Positions 30,981 to 41,645 of a stretch of 64,000 nt of DNA are shown piece after piece. A model generated the notes under the pieces. That model did not search any database. It was not told the origin of the DNA and was given only the letters and a program-made list of their open reading frames with translations. Every line of letters starts with the position of its first letter. Positions within the stretch are counted from its first letter, which is position 1. This stretch comes from an uncultured SAR86 cluster bacterium. Lineage in GTDB: Bacteria; Pseudomonadota; Gammaproteobacteria; Magnimaribacterales; D2472. The stretch spans positions 62,001 to 126,000 of the forward strand of contig CACEAR010000001.1 in NCBI GenBank assembly GCA_902557575.1, in the 5' to 3' direction. Made by a program: the position numbers and the translations under genes.

Positions 30981-31302
30981 AAGATTCACCACATCCGCAT
31001 GTGGTCTTGGCGTTAGGGTTTTTAATAATAAATTTAGCGCCTGAGAGATCTTCAACGTAGTCAAGCTCAGAGCCATACAAATATGGATATGAAAGAGAAT
31101 CTAATAAAACTCTGAAATGGCCAAAATCAATTACATCATCATCGAAAGCTTCTTCTGAATCAAACTTAAAACCATATTGGAAGCCGGAGCAACCTCCTCC
31201 CGTGACATAAACGCGGAAAGCATTTGATTCATATTCTGGAAGCAGATTCTGAATCCTTTTCTGCGCACTTTCTGTGACGTTGATAGATGTATTTTGTTTC
31301 AT
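30970..31302 (-). CDS. erpA: iron-sulfur cluster insertion protein
   Basis: A-type carrier: GGGCSGFQYGF and CGCGESFTV. Confidence 0.95.
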   Translation of the reverse strand: MKQNTSINVTESAQKRIQNLLPEYESNAFRVYVTGGGCSGFQYGFKFDSEEAFDDDVIDFGHFRVLLDSLSYPYLYGSELDYVEDLSGAKFIIKNPNAKTTCGCGESFTV

Positions 31303-31353
31303 AGCGTTATCTTAATAAATTAATAGTATTAGTTTCAATAAAAACAATATCAC

Positions 31354-31875
31354 TTAATGAAATATATCTTTTGCAAAATCATCCACTTTTGACCAATCTG
31401 TAAATTCAAATGATTCATTAATATCTGTTGGTCCATTTGTAATCCACATAATAAATCTAATCATATGTTTATCAAAAAACTTATACTTTGGATAATCAAT
31501 CTTGCCCGCAAAAACGCCCAATTTTTTGGGCTGCCAAGCTGATTGCTTCATAAATTTAATTAAATATGGATTTGTTTCTGGATCACATTTTTCTGGTTTT
31601 CTTGCTACTGCATTAACACTAAAAAAAGCATTCTCTTTTGAATCTAAAATACTTTTATATTTCTTAGAAAAAATAAAAAGTCTTTTATTATGCTTTCCAT
31701 AACGGATGCTTGCACCAACTAAGACTTTATCAGCACTCTTTATCTCAAGCTCTGAACAATCTTCGAGGCTGGTAATTGTGACTGATGCATTAATAGATAA
31801 GACTTCTGCAATTCGATTACATATCGAAACAGTGTGGCCATCAGTTGTTGAAAAAAGAATTAATATTTTATCCAT
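31354..31875 (-). CDS. hemG: menaquinone-dependent protoporphyrinogen oxidase, flavodoxin-type
   Basis: ILILFSTTDGHT, VLVGASIRYGKHN, FFSVNAVARKPEK, FMKQSAWQPKKLGVFAGKIDYPKY match the E. coli HemG pattern. Confidence 0.9.
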   Translation of the reverse strand: MDKILILFSTTDGHTVSICNRIAEVLSINASVTITSLEDCSELEIKSADKVLVGASIRYGKHNKRLFIFSKKYKSILDSKENAFFSVNAVARKPEKCDPETNPYLIKFMKQSAWQPKKLGVFAGKIDYPKYKFFDKHMIRFIMWITNGPTDINESFEFTDWSKVDDFAKDIFH

Positions 31876-31899
31876 TTCTATTCTGTTATATTTTATATC

Positions 31900-32532
31900 G
31901 TGATTGATGCTAAAGATAAATTAAAGGGTATTTATGCAGTAACTCCTCCAAAGTTTGATGAAACAAAACTTTTGCATGATATCAATATATGTCTTGGTTG
32001 TGGGATAAAGATATTCCAAATCCGCTATAAAGAGGAAATAACGAGAGAGCTGAAAGATTTTTTCTCAGTTCTTATCAAAGAAATTAAAAAGAAAGAAGGG
32101 ATTACTATCATAAATGATTATCCACACCTTGCTCATGACTTAGGGGCAGATGGCGTCCATTTAGGCAAATCCGATTTATCAGTTCATGCTGTTAGGAATA
32201 AATACAAAAATCTTATTATTGGTAAAACCTGTAAATCATCAATTGAAGAAGCAAAGAAAGCTATAAATGAAGGTGCTAATTATGTCTCATTTGGTGCCTT
32301 CTCTCAGTCTTTAACAAAGAAGGAAGCAATTCCAATTGAAAAAAGTGACTTAGACCTAATAAATAAGTTTAATGTTTCTAATAAAGCAATTATTGGTGGA
32401 ATAAGTAATAAAAACTTTCACGAGGTTGCGGAGCTAAATTTTGATATGATTGCTTTAAGTAATGCTATTTTTAACTCACAAGATATTGCTAAATCAGCAA
32501 GCTTTTTTGTAAACAACTTTAATTTTGAGTAA
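31900..32532 (+). CDS. thiE: thiamine phosphate synthase
   Basis: IYAVTPP, IKIFQIRYK, INDYPHLAHDLGADGVHLGKSD, YVSFGAFSQSLTK. Confidence 0.92.
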   Translation: MIDAKDKLKGIYAVTPPKFDETKLLHDINICLGCGIKIFQIRYKEEITRELKDFFSVLIKEIKKKEGITIINDYPHLAHDLGADGVHLGKSDLSVHAVRNKYKNLIIGKTCKSSIEEAKKAINEGANYVSFGAFSQSLTKKEAIPIEKSDLDLINKFNVSNKAIIGGISNKNFHEVAELNFDMIALSNAIFNSQDIAKSASFFVNNFNFE

Positions 32533-33808
32533 AACGAATAAATCTAAGTCTCTTTTTAATAAAGCAAAATCGGTAATGCCTGGGGGTGTAAATTCACCTG
32601 TAAGAGCATTTGGGAATGTTAATAGTACTCCTATTTTTATTAAGAGCGCCTCTGGGGCATATCTTCATGATGTTGACGGAAATGATTATGTAGACTTTAT
32701 TGGATCTTGGGGTCCAATGATTTTAGGTCACAGTAATCCAAAAATAATAAAAGCAATCAAGGATCAGGCTGACTTAGGAACAAGTTATGGAGCTCCAACA
32801 GAAGCAGAAACATCTATAGGCGAGTTAATAAGAACGATAATGCCCTCAATCGAAAAAATTAGAATGGTAAATTCTGGAACAGAAGCAACAATGAGCTGCA
32901 TAAGGTTGGCTAGAGGATATACAGGTCGCAATAAAATTATTAAATTTACTGGCTGTTATCATGGTCATGTAGATTCTCTTCTTATAAAAGCAGGTTCAGG
33001 AGTATCGACTTTTGGGCTACCCGACTCTCCAGGTATACCTGAAGAACTTGCAAGACATACCATAAGTGTCCCCTACAATGACATAAATGCTTTTTTAGAA
33101 GTCTTTGAGTCAATTAAAAGTGAGCTTGCGGCAGTCATAATTGAACCAATTGCTGGAAATATGGGTTTTATTCCCGGAGATAAAGATTTTTTAGAAACTC
33201 TGAGGACCAAAACATATGAAAGCGGTTCGGTATTAATCTTTGATGAGGTAATGACAGGCTTTCGAGTATCTTTAGGAGGAGCTCAAGAATTATATGGAAT
33301 CACGCCAGACCTAACTGCTTTAGGAAAAGTTATAGGTGGAGGCCTTCCTGTAGGAGCATTTGGTGGCAAGGCCGAAATAATGAACTTTCTCGCACCAGAA
33401 GGACCCGTTTATCAGGCAGGTACTCTTTCAGGCAATCCTCTAGCAGTTGCTGCTGGAAAATGTCTCATTAATGAGCTTATAAAAATAAATCCTTATGATG
33501 AGCTTGAGGCAAATGCCAGCTATCTATTAACAAATATTAAAAATGAGATGTTTAAAAAAGAAATACCCTTCTCTTTTAATCAAATTGGTGGAATGTTTGG
33601 ATTCTTCTTCACAGATGAATTTCCAAATAACTTTGATGATGTAAGCGCATCGAGCGATAAGTATTTTGAAAGTTTTTTTAAAGACTGTCTAAATCAAGGT
33701 ATATACTTTGCTCCATCAAAATATGAAGCTGGATTTATCTCAACAAAGCATACTAAAAAGATTCTTGATGAGGTAATAAATAAGGTAAAGGTGATATATG
33801 GCACATGA
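32525..33808 (+). CDS. hemL: glutamate-1-semialdehyde 2,1-aminomutase
   Basis: LFNKAKSVMPGGVNSPVRAF, MVNSGTEATMSCIRLARGYTGR, LGKVIGGGLPVGAFGG. Confidence 0.97.
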   Translation: MSKTNKSKSLFNKAKSVMPGGVNSPVRAFGNVNSTPIFIKSASGAYLHDVDGNDYVDFIGSWGPMILGHSNPKIIKAIKDQADLGTSYGAPTEAETSIGELIRTIMPSIEKIRMVNSGTEATMSCIRLARGYTGRNKIIKFTGCYHGHVDSLLIKAGSGVSTFGLPDSPGIPEELARHTISVPYNDINAFLEVFESIKSELAAVIIEPIAGNMGFIPGDKDFLETLRTKTYESGSVLIFDEVMTGFRVSLGGAQELYGITPDLTALGKVIGGGLPVGAFGGKAEIMNFLAPEGPVYQAGTLSGNPLAVAAGKCLINELIKINPYDELEANASYLLTNIKNEMFKKEIPFSFNQIGGMFGFFFTDEFPNNFDDVSASSDKYFESFFKDCLNQGIYFAPSKYEAGFISTKHTKKILDEVINKVKVIYGT

Positions 33809-34790
33809 TATAGCGGCAATAGGTAATGCATTGGTTGATACTCAGTTTAAGATTGAGCAAGATTTTCTTGACGAAATTGGTATGAAGCCAGATGAGATGG
33901 TTATTCAATCAAGAGAAGAGCAAAATGCTATATTGGATAAGCTTTTGCTATTAAATCTTGAGTCAGTTATTGACTGTGGTGGCTCTGCTACCAATTCATT
34001 AGTTGCTGCATCTTATTTCGGCTCTTCCTGTCATCATGTTTGTAAATTGAATGATGATGAAGATGGTAATAAATACCTAAAAAGTCTATCAGAGGCTGGA
34101 ATTGATCACATTGGTATTAGCTCGAATGATCAAAATACTCCAACAGGAAAATGTCTTGTTCTTGTTACCCCTGATGCAGCAAGAACTATGTGCAGCACCC
34201 TTGGAATTAGTGAGCATTTAAGTGAGAAAGATATAAATTTTGAGTATCTTCAAAAATCTAAAATCTTCTACATAGAAGGCTATATGGTAACCAGCGATTC
34301 TAACTTTAACTCTGTTACAAAATCTCTTGATTCTTTAGTGGGTTTCGGAACTAAAAAAGCATTATCTCTATCAAATGATGGCATTGTTCATGGTTTTCGA
34401 GAGAAGTTTGAAAAAATACTTTCATATGGAATCGACTTCGTTTTTGGTAATCATGACGAGGCATTGGCTCTTACCGAAACCGATAACATAGATGACGCAA
34501 TAGAAGTTTTAAAAGAAAAAGATTTCACTACCGTAATTACTGATGGGCCTAATGGCAGTTTTATTATTACTGATGGAGATGTTATTAAAAGTAATGGGTT
34601 TGAGGTTGAGGCAATTGATACAAACGGAGCTGGCGACATGTTCGCAGGTGCATTTATGCATGCAATGCTGAGCGGTAAAGAGCTTCATGAATGCGGCGCA
34701 TTTGCTAACTTAGCAGCTTCAAAAATAGTACAAACATTTGGCCCACGTCTTAAAAAAGAGGAATACCAAGATCTCTTAGAAAATTTATAA
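33798..34790 (+). CDS. PfkB family carbohydrate/nucleoside kinase (adenosine kinase-like)
   Basis: IGNALVDTQFKI, GGSATNSLVAASYFG, AIDTNGAGDMFAGAFMHAM. Confidence 0.9.
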   Translation: MAHDIAAIGNALVDTQFKIEQDFLDEIGMKPDEMVIQSREEQNAILDKLLLLNLESVIDCGGSATNSLVAASYFGSSCHHVCKLNDDEDGNKYLKSLSEAGIDHIGISSNDQNTPTGKCLVLVTPDAARTMCSTLGISEHLSEKDINFEYLQKSKIFYIEGYMVTSDSNFNSVTKSLDSLVGFGTKKALSLSNDGIVHGFREKFEKILSYGIDFVFGNHDEALALTETDNIDDAIEVLKEKDFTTVITDGPNGSFIITDGDVIKSNGFEVEAIDTNGAGDMFAGAFMHAMLSGKELHECGAFANLAASKIVQTFGPRLKKEEYQDLLENL

Positions 34791-34792
34791 AC

Positions 34793-36106
34793 TTGATAAT
34801 TAAGAATCTCTTTAAAAAAATCAACAGCAACAAATCGCCTGTTAGCTCTAAGGATTGGAAAAGCATAAGTCCTTTTGCTGTAGAGATTATCAATAAGCTT
34901 CAAGATCATAACTATGAAGCTTACCTTGTTGGTGGTTGTGTCAGAGATTTGTTAGCCAATATTAAACCAAAGGATTTTGATATCGCGACTAATGCTGAGC
35001 CAAAAGAAATTAGGAAAATTTTTAAAGCTTCAAGAATTATTGGGAAAAGATTTCAGTTAGTTCATATATATAAAGGAAAGCAGATAATAGAAGTTGCAAC
35101 ATTTAGAGCTGGTCTCAATAAAAATAGTACAACTATAGAAAATGATCTCATCAAGGATGATGCTGGGAAAATAATCAGAGACAATATCTGGGGTAATATT
35201 GAGGATGATTGCAATAGAAGAGATTTCACAATAAATGCTATTTACTTTTGTCCAATAAGTAATACTTTTAAAGACTTCCATGATGGCGCTCAACACGTTA
35301 AAGAAAAGAAAATAATTTCTATAGGAGATCCTTTATATAGATTTGAAGAAGATCCAGTGAGAAGTCTAAGGGCTATAAGGTTTGCAACTAAACTTAATTT
35401 CAAACTAGATAGCAAAGTAAAAGAAGCTATTTATGAAAAAGGAGACCTTTTAGGCAACATCTCTAATGCAAGATTGTTTGATGAGTTCTGTAAAATCTTT
35501 TTGAATGGGCATGGATATGAAAATTATAAAAAACTTCAATCTTTTGGTATTGCAAAATATCTGCTTAACTTAGAAAAAAAGTATTCTGGAAACAAAGTTT
35601 ATGATGAATCATTCAAAAATACTGATAAAAGGTATAGAGATGGTAAATCTATTACTCCAGGTTTCCTTCTTGCAGCAATCTTATGGCCAAGGTTAATTGA
35701 AAGATGCTCTTTTGATAACGGGATTAATGTTAGAAAATTTTTTAGATCTATGGACTCTATTATCGCTGAACAGCAAAGAATTACTGCCATCCCAAGAAAA
35801 TTCTCTAGCTACATAAAAGACATCTGGTATTTGCAATTAAAATTAAATGATAGATTAAAAAATAATCCTAATAAGATAATTAAGCATCCAAGATTTAGAG
35901 CTGGATATGATTTCCTCTTAATCAGAGAGATGGCCTCAAAAGATAAATCAGATCTCGGGAAGTGGTGGACAAGCTTTCAGCATGCAGATGCTAAATCCAA
36001 GGAAAAAATGATTGGAAAAGTAAGAAAAATTGCAGAAGGTGATGGAAATTTCAACCCAAGAAAGGGTGAGGGAAAAGAATTTGGATTTTCTGAAGAATTA
36101 AGATAA
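34793..36106 (+). CDS. pcnB: poly(A) polymerase I
   Basis: YLVGGCVRDLLANIKPKDFDIATNAEP, GKRFQLVHIY, DDCNRRDFTINAIYF. Confidence 0.95.
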   Translation: MIIKNLFKKINSNKSPVSSKDWKSISPFAVEIINKLQDHNYEAYLVGGCVRDLLANIKPKDFDIATNAEPKEIRKIFKASRIIGKRFQLVHIYKGKQIIEVATFRAGLNKNSTTIENDLIKDDAGKIIRDNIWGNIEDDCNRRDFTINAIYFCPISNTFKDFHDGAQHVKEKKIISIGDPLYRFEEDPVRSLRAIRFATKLNFKLDSKVKEAIYEKGDLLGNISNARLFDEFCKIFLNGHGYENYKKLQSFGIAKYLLNLEKKYSGNKVYDESFKNTDKRYRDGKSITPGFLLAAILWPRLIERCSFDNGINVRKFFRSMDSIIAEQQRITAIPRKFSSYIKDIWYLQLKLNDRLKNNPNKIIKHPRFRAGYDFLLIREMASKDKSDLGKWWTSFQHADAKSKEKMIGKVRKIAEGDGNFNPRKGEGKEFGFSEELR

Positions 36107-36125
36107 TCTAATTTTTATATATTTT

Positions 36126-36791
36126 ATGAAATTAGCATATAAAGAAGACCCTTTACCTAAATATATTGCTGTTGAAGGGCCAATTGGGGTTGGAAAAACT
36201 ACCCTGGCAAATAAGCTTGCAAAATCTTTTAACTATGACATTTTGCTTGAAATGCCAGCTGAAAACCCCTTTTTAGAAGCATCTTATAAAAATCCAACAC
36301 AGTCTGCGCTCGCTGCTCAATTATTCTTCTTATTTCAAAGAGTTCAGCAAATGGAAGAGTTGAAACAGAGAAGCTTGTTTGAACCAGTTAGGGTTGCTGA
36401 TTTTATATTGGAGAAAGATAGACTGTTTGCTGAAGTGGTCTTATCGGCAGAGGAAATGAAGCTTTATGACAAAGTTTACGAACACTTAACTCTTGACTCG
36501 CCCACACCAGATCTGGTCATTTATCTTCAAGCACCTGTTGAAGTATTGATGGGAAGAATTGATAAAAGAGGTAATGAATACGAACAATATCTTACTAATG
36601 AATACTTAACAAAAATCAATGAAGCTTATTCCCGATTCTTTTTAGACTATGAAAAAGCGCCAGTTCTGATAGTTAATGCTGCTGACATAAACTTCGAAGA
36701 AAATGAAGAAGATTATGAGATGTTGGTTACAAAAATTATGTCCAATCCAAAAGGAAAGACTTTTATAAATCCCCAACCATCTATTCTTTAA
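36126..36791 (+). CDS. deoxynucleoside kinase family protein
   Basis: [21 protein letters not shown]-loop; [40 protein letters not shown]. Confidence 0.88.
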   Translation: MKLAYKEDPLPKYIAVEGPIGVGKTTLANKLAKSFNYDILLEMPAENPFLEASYKNPTQSALAAQLFFLFQRVQQMEELKQRSLFEPVRVADFILEKDRLFAEVVLSAEEMKLYDKVYEHLTLDSPTPDLVIYLQAPVEVLMGRIDKRGNEYEQYLTNEYLTKINEAYSRFFLDYEKAPVLIVNAADINFEENEEDYEMLVTKIMSNPKGKTFINPQPSIL

Positions 36792-36792
36792 G

Positions 36793-38721
36793 ATGACACA
36801 AGAAATTTATAATCCTAATCCCGGATTTTCAAATCCGCATATAAAAGATTTTGATGAATACTTAAGTCTATATAAAGAGTCAATTGAGAATCCTGAAAAA
36901 TTCTTTGGCGATCTGGCAAAAGAAAATATTTCATGGATTGAAGATTTTAAAGAGGTGCATAATTCTGAATTCCAGGAAACTAAATGGTTTGTTGGAGGAA
37001 AAACAAACATAACGCTCAACTGTATTGATAGACACCTTGAAAAAAATGGCGATAAGGTTGCCTTAATTTGGGAAGGTGATGAGCCAGGAAACTCTAAAGA
37101 AATAACTTTCAAAGAATTACACTCTGAGGTTTGCAGGTTTGCAAATATCCTTAAAACACTTCAAATTAAAAAAGGCTCCAGAGTTTGTATTTATATGCCG
37201 ATGATTCCTGAAGCTGCATTTGCAATGTTTGCATGTGCAAGAATTGGTGCGATCCACTCAGTTGTTTTCGGTGGATTTTCTCCAGAATCTTTAAAGGATA
37301 GAATTTTGGATGCTGATTGTAGAATTGTAATTACTGCTGATGAAGGTGTTCGAGGCGGTAAAAAGGTTCCTTTAAAAGATAATGTTGATGAAGCCCTAAT
37401 AAATTGCCCTGATGTTAAGAATGTCATCGTTGTTAACCGAACTGGTGGAAAAATTAATTGGTTTGAGCATAGAGATCTTTGGTTTCATGAACTAAAAGAT
37501 AAAGTTGATGATGTTTGCGAGCCTGAGCCGATGGATTCTGAAGATCCACTCTTTATTCTTTACACATCTGGATCAACGGGAAAGCCAAAAGGAGTTTTAC
37601 ACACAACGGCTGGATATCTTTTAGGAGCACATATCTCTTTTAAGTATTTATTTGGATTCAACGAAAATGATAAATATTGGTGCACAGCAGATGTTGGCTG
37701 GATTACTGGACATACTTATATTCTTTATGGTCCCTTATCAAATGGGGCTACTTCACTTATGTTTGAAGGCGTGCCTACATATCCAACTGCATCCAGATGT
37801 TGGGAAATATGCGATGAGCATGAAATAAATATTTTTTATACTGCCCCAACTGCCATAAGAGCTTTGATGTCTCTAGGAGATGAATTTGTTGGAAGTACCT
37901 CGAGAAAATCGATTAAAGTTCTGGGTACTGTCGGTGAACCAATAAATCCTGAGGCATGGGACTGGTATTACTCAGTTGTAGGAAATAAATCTTGTGAAGT
38001 TATTGATACATGGTGGCAAACAGAAACTGGTTCAGTCCTTATCTCTCCGATTGCAGGCATTACGCCAACAAAACCAGGCTCTGCAACATTACCATTTTTT
38101 GGTGTAAGACCTGAGCTGTATGATGAGAATGGTACTAAGCAGTCAGGAGAAGCATCGGGTAATCTGGTGATTGAGTCTTCATGGCCCAGTCAAATTAGAA
38201 GTGTTTATAACGATCACCAGAGAATGATTGATACTTATTTTTCAACCTATAGCAATATTTACTTTACAGGTGACGGTGCAAAAAGGGATGAAGATGGTTA
38301 CTTTTGGATTACTGGAAGAGTCGATGATGTTCTTAATGTTTCTGGGCATAGGCTTGGAACAGCTGAAGTTGAAAGTGCGCTTGTTCTGCATCCAGTTGTA
38401 GCTGAAGCTGCTGTGGTGGGCTTTGAGCACCCAATAAAAGGACAAGGCATATACGCTTTTGTTACTTTAATGGTAGGTGAAGAATTTTCAGATGAGTTAT
38501 CAGCAGAATTAAGAAACTTTGTTGGCAAAGAAATTGGTCCTATTGCAAAACCTGACTTAATTCAAAATGCTCCCGGTCTACCAAAAACTAGATCAGGCAA
38601 GATTATGAGAAGAATATTACGTAAAGTTGCTGAAGGTGATTTCGAAAACTTAGGTGATACGACAACACTTGCTGAGCCTGCTGTGGTGTCTGATCTTATA
38701 AATAATAAAAAAAGTTTATGA
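36793..38721 (+). CDS. acs: acetate--CoA ligase
   Basis: [85 protein letters not shown]. Confidence 0.97.
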   Translation: MTQEIYNPNPGFSNPHIKDFDEYLSLYKESIENPEKFFGDLAKENISWIEDFKEVHNSEFQETKWFVGGKTNITLNCIDRHLEKNGDKVALIWEGDEPGNSKEITFKELHSEVCRFANILKTLQIKKGSRVCIYMPMIPEAAFAMFACARIGAIHSVVFGGFSPESLKDRILDADCRIVITADEGVRGGKKVPLKDNVDEALINCPDVKNVIVVNRTGGKINWFEHRDLWFHELKDKVDDVCEPEPMDSEDPLFILYTSGSTGKPKGVLHTTAGYLLGAHISFKYLFGFNENDKYWCTADVGWITGHTYILYGPLSNGATSLMFEGVPTYPTASRCWEICDEHEINIFYTAPTAIRALMSLGDEFVGSTSRKSIKVLGTVGEPINPEAWDWYYSVVGNKSCEVIDTWWQTETGSVLISPIAGITPTKPGSATLPFFGVRPELYDENGTKQSGEASGNLVIESSWPSQIRSVYNDHQRMIDTYFSTYSNIYFTGDGAKRDEDGYFWITGRVDDVLNVSGHRLGTAEVESALVLHPVVAEAAVVGFEHPIKGQGIYAFVTLMVGEEFSDELSAELRNFVGKEIGPIAKPDLIQNAPGLPKTRSGKIMRRILRKVAEGDFENLGDTTTLAEPAVVSDLINNKKSL

Positions 38722-39116
38722 ATAGATTAGCTGTCATTTTTTCTTTATCGATAATATTTCTTTTCTCTTGCTCCTCAGCTCCCAACAATGATCCTCTTGC
38801 AGATATCGTTGGCGAAAATAAAATAGGTTATGTGCAAACATCATGCATGCAGAATCCAGATAATGGTCCAAGGATGGTTTCAAGACAAGACAAGCATGAA
38901 TACCTCAACAGAGATGATTACTTTGATTGCGTCGATAGAACAAGTGCTTCCATTGAAGCCCAAATTGAAGAAGAAAGATTAAATAAAGAAAATCAACTCA
39001 AATTAGTGCCAAAAAAAGAAGAAGAAATTAAGCTTGAAGAAGATGAGGATGAGTTAAAAATTAAGTGCGAGCCTGATATTGGAGGAGATACAGGAAGATA
39101 TTACAAATGCTCTTAA
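38718..39116 (+). CDS. hypothetical lipoprotein
   Basis: Signal with lipobox LFSCSS; overlaps the acs stop codon. Confidence 0.55.
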   Translation: MNRLAVIFSLSIIFLFSCSSAPNNDPLADIVGENKIGYVQTSCMQNPDNGPRMVSRQDKHEYLNRDDYFDCVDRTSASIEAQIEEERLNKENQLKLVPKKEEEIKLEEDEDELKIKCEPDIGGDTGRYYKCS

Positions 39117-39925
39117 TCTTCTAAAGACCTATATTTTCCTTTTTCCAGAACAACTCTTTCGTCCTCAATAAGTTTTATCAGATGTGCTTCAAGGCTCCAT
39201 TTTGCAATAGGAAGTAGTTTTGGATTGACATCGTTATAAACTGAAATTAACAGACGATTAATTCCAGTAGCTCCAAGCTTAGAAAGCTTCTTGAAAACTT
39301 TTTCTTCTCTATTTAGCCTGTGTTGAATAGTCCACTCAATAATTTCGTAAGGATTATCAATGTAATTACCATGACCAGGTGCTATTGAATCAAAAGAAAA
39401 ATCATTAAGCTTTTTTAGCGAAGAAATGTATTCGTTCATATTGCCGTCTTTTGGAGCAATAACAACTGTAGATCCATCCATAATATGATCACCACTCAAT
39501 AAGCATTTGATTTCATCAATCAAAAAACAATAATGGTTAGAGGCATGACCAGGTGTATGGATTGGCTTAATCGTATATTCTTCAGTTTCAATATGCTCAT
39601 CTTCTGACAATATAAAATCTGGCTTGAAAGACTCGTCTTGAATTGAGAAATCATTTTCAACCAATTTTCCATAGCAAGGAATAGATAGGCGTTCAGCAAG
39701 AGGTTTAGCCCCTGGTGAGTGATCCATATGAGTATGAGTTACAAGAATCCTTTTAATGTTGTTATCTGCCTTCTCAACAAGCTTATCTAAATGCTTTGGT
39801 ATGTTTGGGCCAGGATCTACTAAGGTTATATCCTTTTTGCCAATGAGGTAGGAGTTTGTCCCTGCGCCAGTAAAAATACCCCCATTTGGTGAAGTTATTT
39901 TCTTTAATAAATTATCTCTTTCCAT
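39113..39925 (-). CDS. MBL-fold hydrolase, LACTB2-like
   Basis: TGAGTNSYLIG, LVTHTHMDHSPGA, PIHTPGHASNHYCF, LSGDHIMDG. Confidence 0.88.
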   Translation of the reverse strand: MERDNLLKKITSPNGGIFTGAGTNSYLIGKKDITLVDPGPNIPKHLDKLVEKADNNIKRILVTHTHMDHSPGAKPLAERLSIPCYGKLVENDFSIQDESFKPDFILSEDEHIETEEYTIKPIHTPGHASNHYCFLIDEIKCLLSGDHIMDGSTVVIAPKDGNMNEYISSLKKLNDFSFDSIAPGHGNYIDNPYEIIEWTIQHRLNREEKVFKKLSKLGATGINRLLISVYNDVNPKLLPIAKWSLEAHLIKLIEDERVVLEKGKYRSLED

Positions 39926-39927
39926 CG

Positions 39928-40713
39928 CTAAAAATCTTCATACCCCTCATCATCTGGCAATCGACCTTCCCACTTGCCATCAACTTTTTTAAATTTAGGC
40001 AGAATAGATTTGATCTCTGAAGACCCCTTGCTTTTATAAAAAGATATTAATTCATTTGTAGAATTAAAATCAAAGGTTTGCTCTAAATTCTTTGAAGTTG
40101 GCAAAATCATCTTTATCTCACCATTCCAGGCTTTTTTAATTGCTTCCTTTGGAGAAATCCATAAACTATTTGTAAGCTCATTCCCATCATGAAGGGTTGG
40201 TTGATCTTTTGGCATTTCTGCAGCAAAGAATCTTGTATCAAATCTCTTTGTTTCAATATCTGGAGTAATCCAATGAGAGAAAGGAACAATATTAGTTGTT
40301 TCAAAAAAAAGGTCTTCTCTTTCACAAATCTCCAAAAAAGAAATCTTGTTAGAGATTAATCTTTCTCTATAGTCAACAAACCTATCCTTATCCTTGTTGT
40401 TTAAATCAATTTTTGATCCATCTTTTTTTCTTGCCAAAAGCACTCCAACTTCTTCAAAGCATTCTCTAATGCAAGCAACCCAAAAAGATGCACCACCATC
40501 TTCTATATCAAGTAATTTCGAACAATCTGCATCATTTAAATCAGAGTAGAAGCTAAGCTTGTCTGAAAAATTATCTTCGGAATCCACTTTGCCTCCTGGA
40601 AATACATACAAGTCTCCAAATGCCGTATTGCTTGAACGCTCTACAAGTAAAACCTCCATTACATTATTGTTTTGTCTCAACAATAGAACTGTTGCTGCTG
40701 GAATTAAACTCAT
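39928..40713 (-). CDS. NUDIX hydrolase
   Basis: VFPGGKVDSEDN...ACIRECFEEVGVLLA Nudix box (split by insertion, NUDT19-like). Confidence 0.85.
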   Translation of the reverse strand: MSLIPAATVLLLRQNNNVMEVLLVERSSNTAFGDLYVFPGGKVDSEDNFSDKLSFYSDLNDADCSKLLDIEDGGASFWVACIRECFEEVGVLLARKKDGSKIDLNNKDKDRFVDYRERLISNKISFLEICEREDLFFETTNIVPFSHWITPDIETKRFDTRFFAAEMPKDQPTLHDGNELTNSLWISPKEAIKKAWNGEIKMILPTSKNLEQTFDFNSTNELISFYKSKGSSEIKSILPKFKKVDGKWEGRLPDDEGYEDF

Positions 40714-40754
40714 TATTTAAGAAAACTTTTTGTTTCTAGATTAGAATAGCCTCA

Positions 40755-41645
40755 ATGAACATTACTGACAATCTTAAAGAAGATATATCGAATGCCCCTG
40801 AGTGGTTTCAAAATGCAATTGTTTCAAAATCAGAAGTAAAAGTATTGGAAGCAGAGCTTGGCAATGTAAGTTATAAATGTTGGGGCAAGGGTACAAATGA
40901 TAAAACTATTGTTTTAATCCATGGAACTGGTGCTTCTAAGAATTGGTGGGATCCAATAGCCCCATTTATTTCAGATGAATATAGAGTTATTGCGCCAGAC
41001 TTACCAGGAATGGGAGACTCAGATCACAGAGATGAGTATAGCTACGAAGTTTTTGGTGAAAGTATTCTATCGATTTTAGAACAAGAAAATATTACAAATA
41101 ATGTTTTTCTTGTTGGGCACTCTCTTGGGGGTCATATAGCTGGTTTCGTGGCTACTGAGAAGCCATCAAAAATTTCTGGGATCATTATGATTGATACGCC
41201 TGTTAGACCTCCAGACTATGAGTATGATAAGCATGTTGGCTCTGGTCCACTTAGGTTGATCAAATACTATCCAGATAAGAAAACAATACTTGGAAGGTTT
41301 AGACTCATGCCTAAACAAGAGTGTGAAAATGATTGGTATTTAAGATATGTTGCTGAGTATTCAGTGAAACAGACTGAAGAAGGTTGGAGATGGAAATTTG
41401 ATGACAGTCTTTTCTATAAATTAGGAAGGCCCAAAGGATATGAATATATTTTTAAATGCCCTTCTCTCTTTATAGCTGGAGGAAAAAGCTTGCTCATGGG
41501 TTCAAAAATTTTGGAGTATATGCAATCAACATTTAAAGAAAATATGGAATTCGTTTCAATTGACAATGCAGCCCATCACGTTCCTATAGATGCTCCAAAA
41601 GAGGTTATTAAAATAATAAAAGAAACTATAAGTAAATGGCTCTAA
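40755..41645 (+). CDS. alpha/beta hydrolase
   Basis: VLIHGTGASKNWWDP, VGHSLGGHIAG nucleophile elbow, AAHHVPIDAP. Confidence 0.9.
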   Translation: MNITDNLKEDISNAPEWFQNAIVSKSEVKVLEAELGNVSYKCWGKGTNDKTIVLIHGTGASKNWWDPIAPFISDEYRVIAPDLPGMGDSDHRDEYSYEVFGESILSILEQENITNNVFLVGHSLGGHIAGFVATEKPSKISGIIMIDTPVRPPDYEYDKHVGSGPLRLIKYYPDKKTILGRFRLMPKQECENDWYLRYVAEYSVKQTEEGWRWKFDDSLFYKLGRPKGYEYIFKCPSLFIAGGKSLLMGSKILEYMQSTFKENMEFVSIDNAAHHVPIDAPKEVIKIIKETISKWL

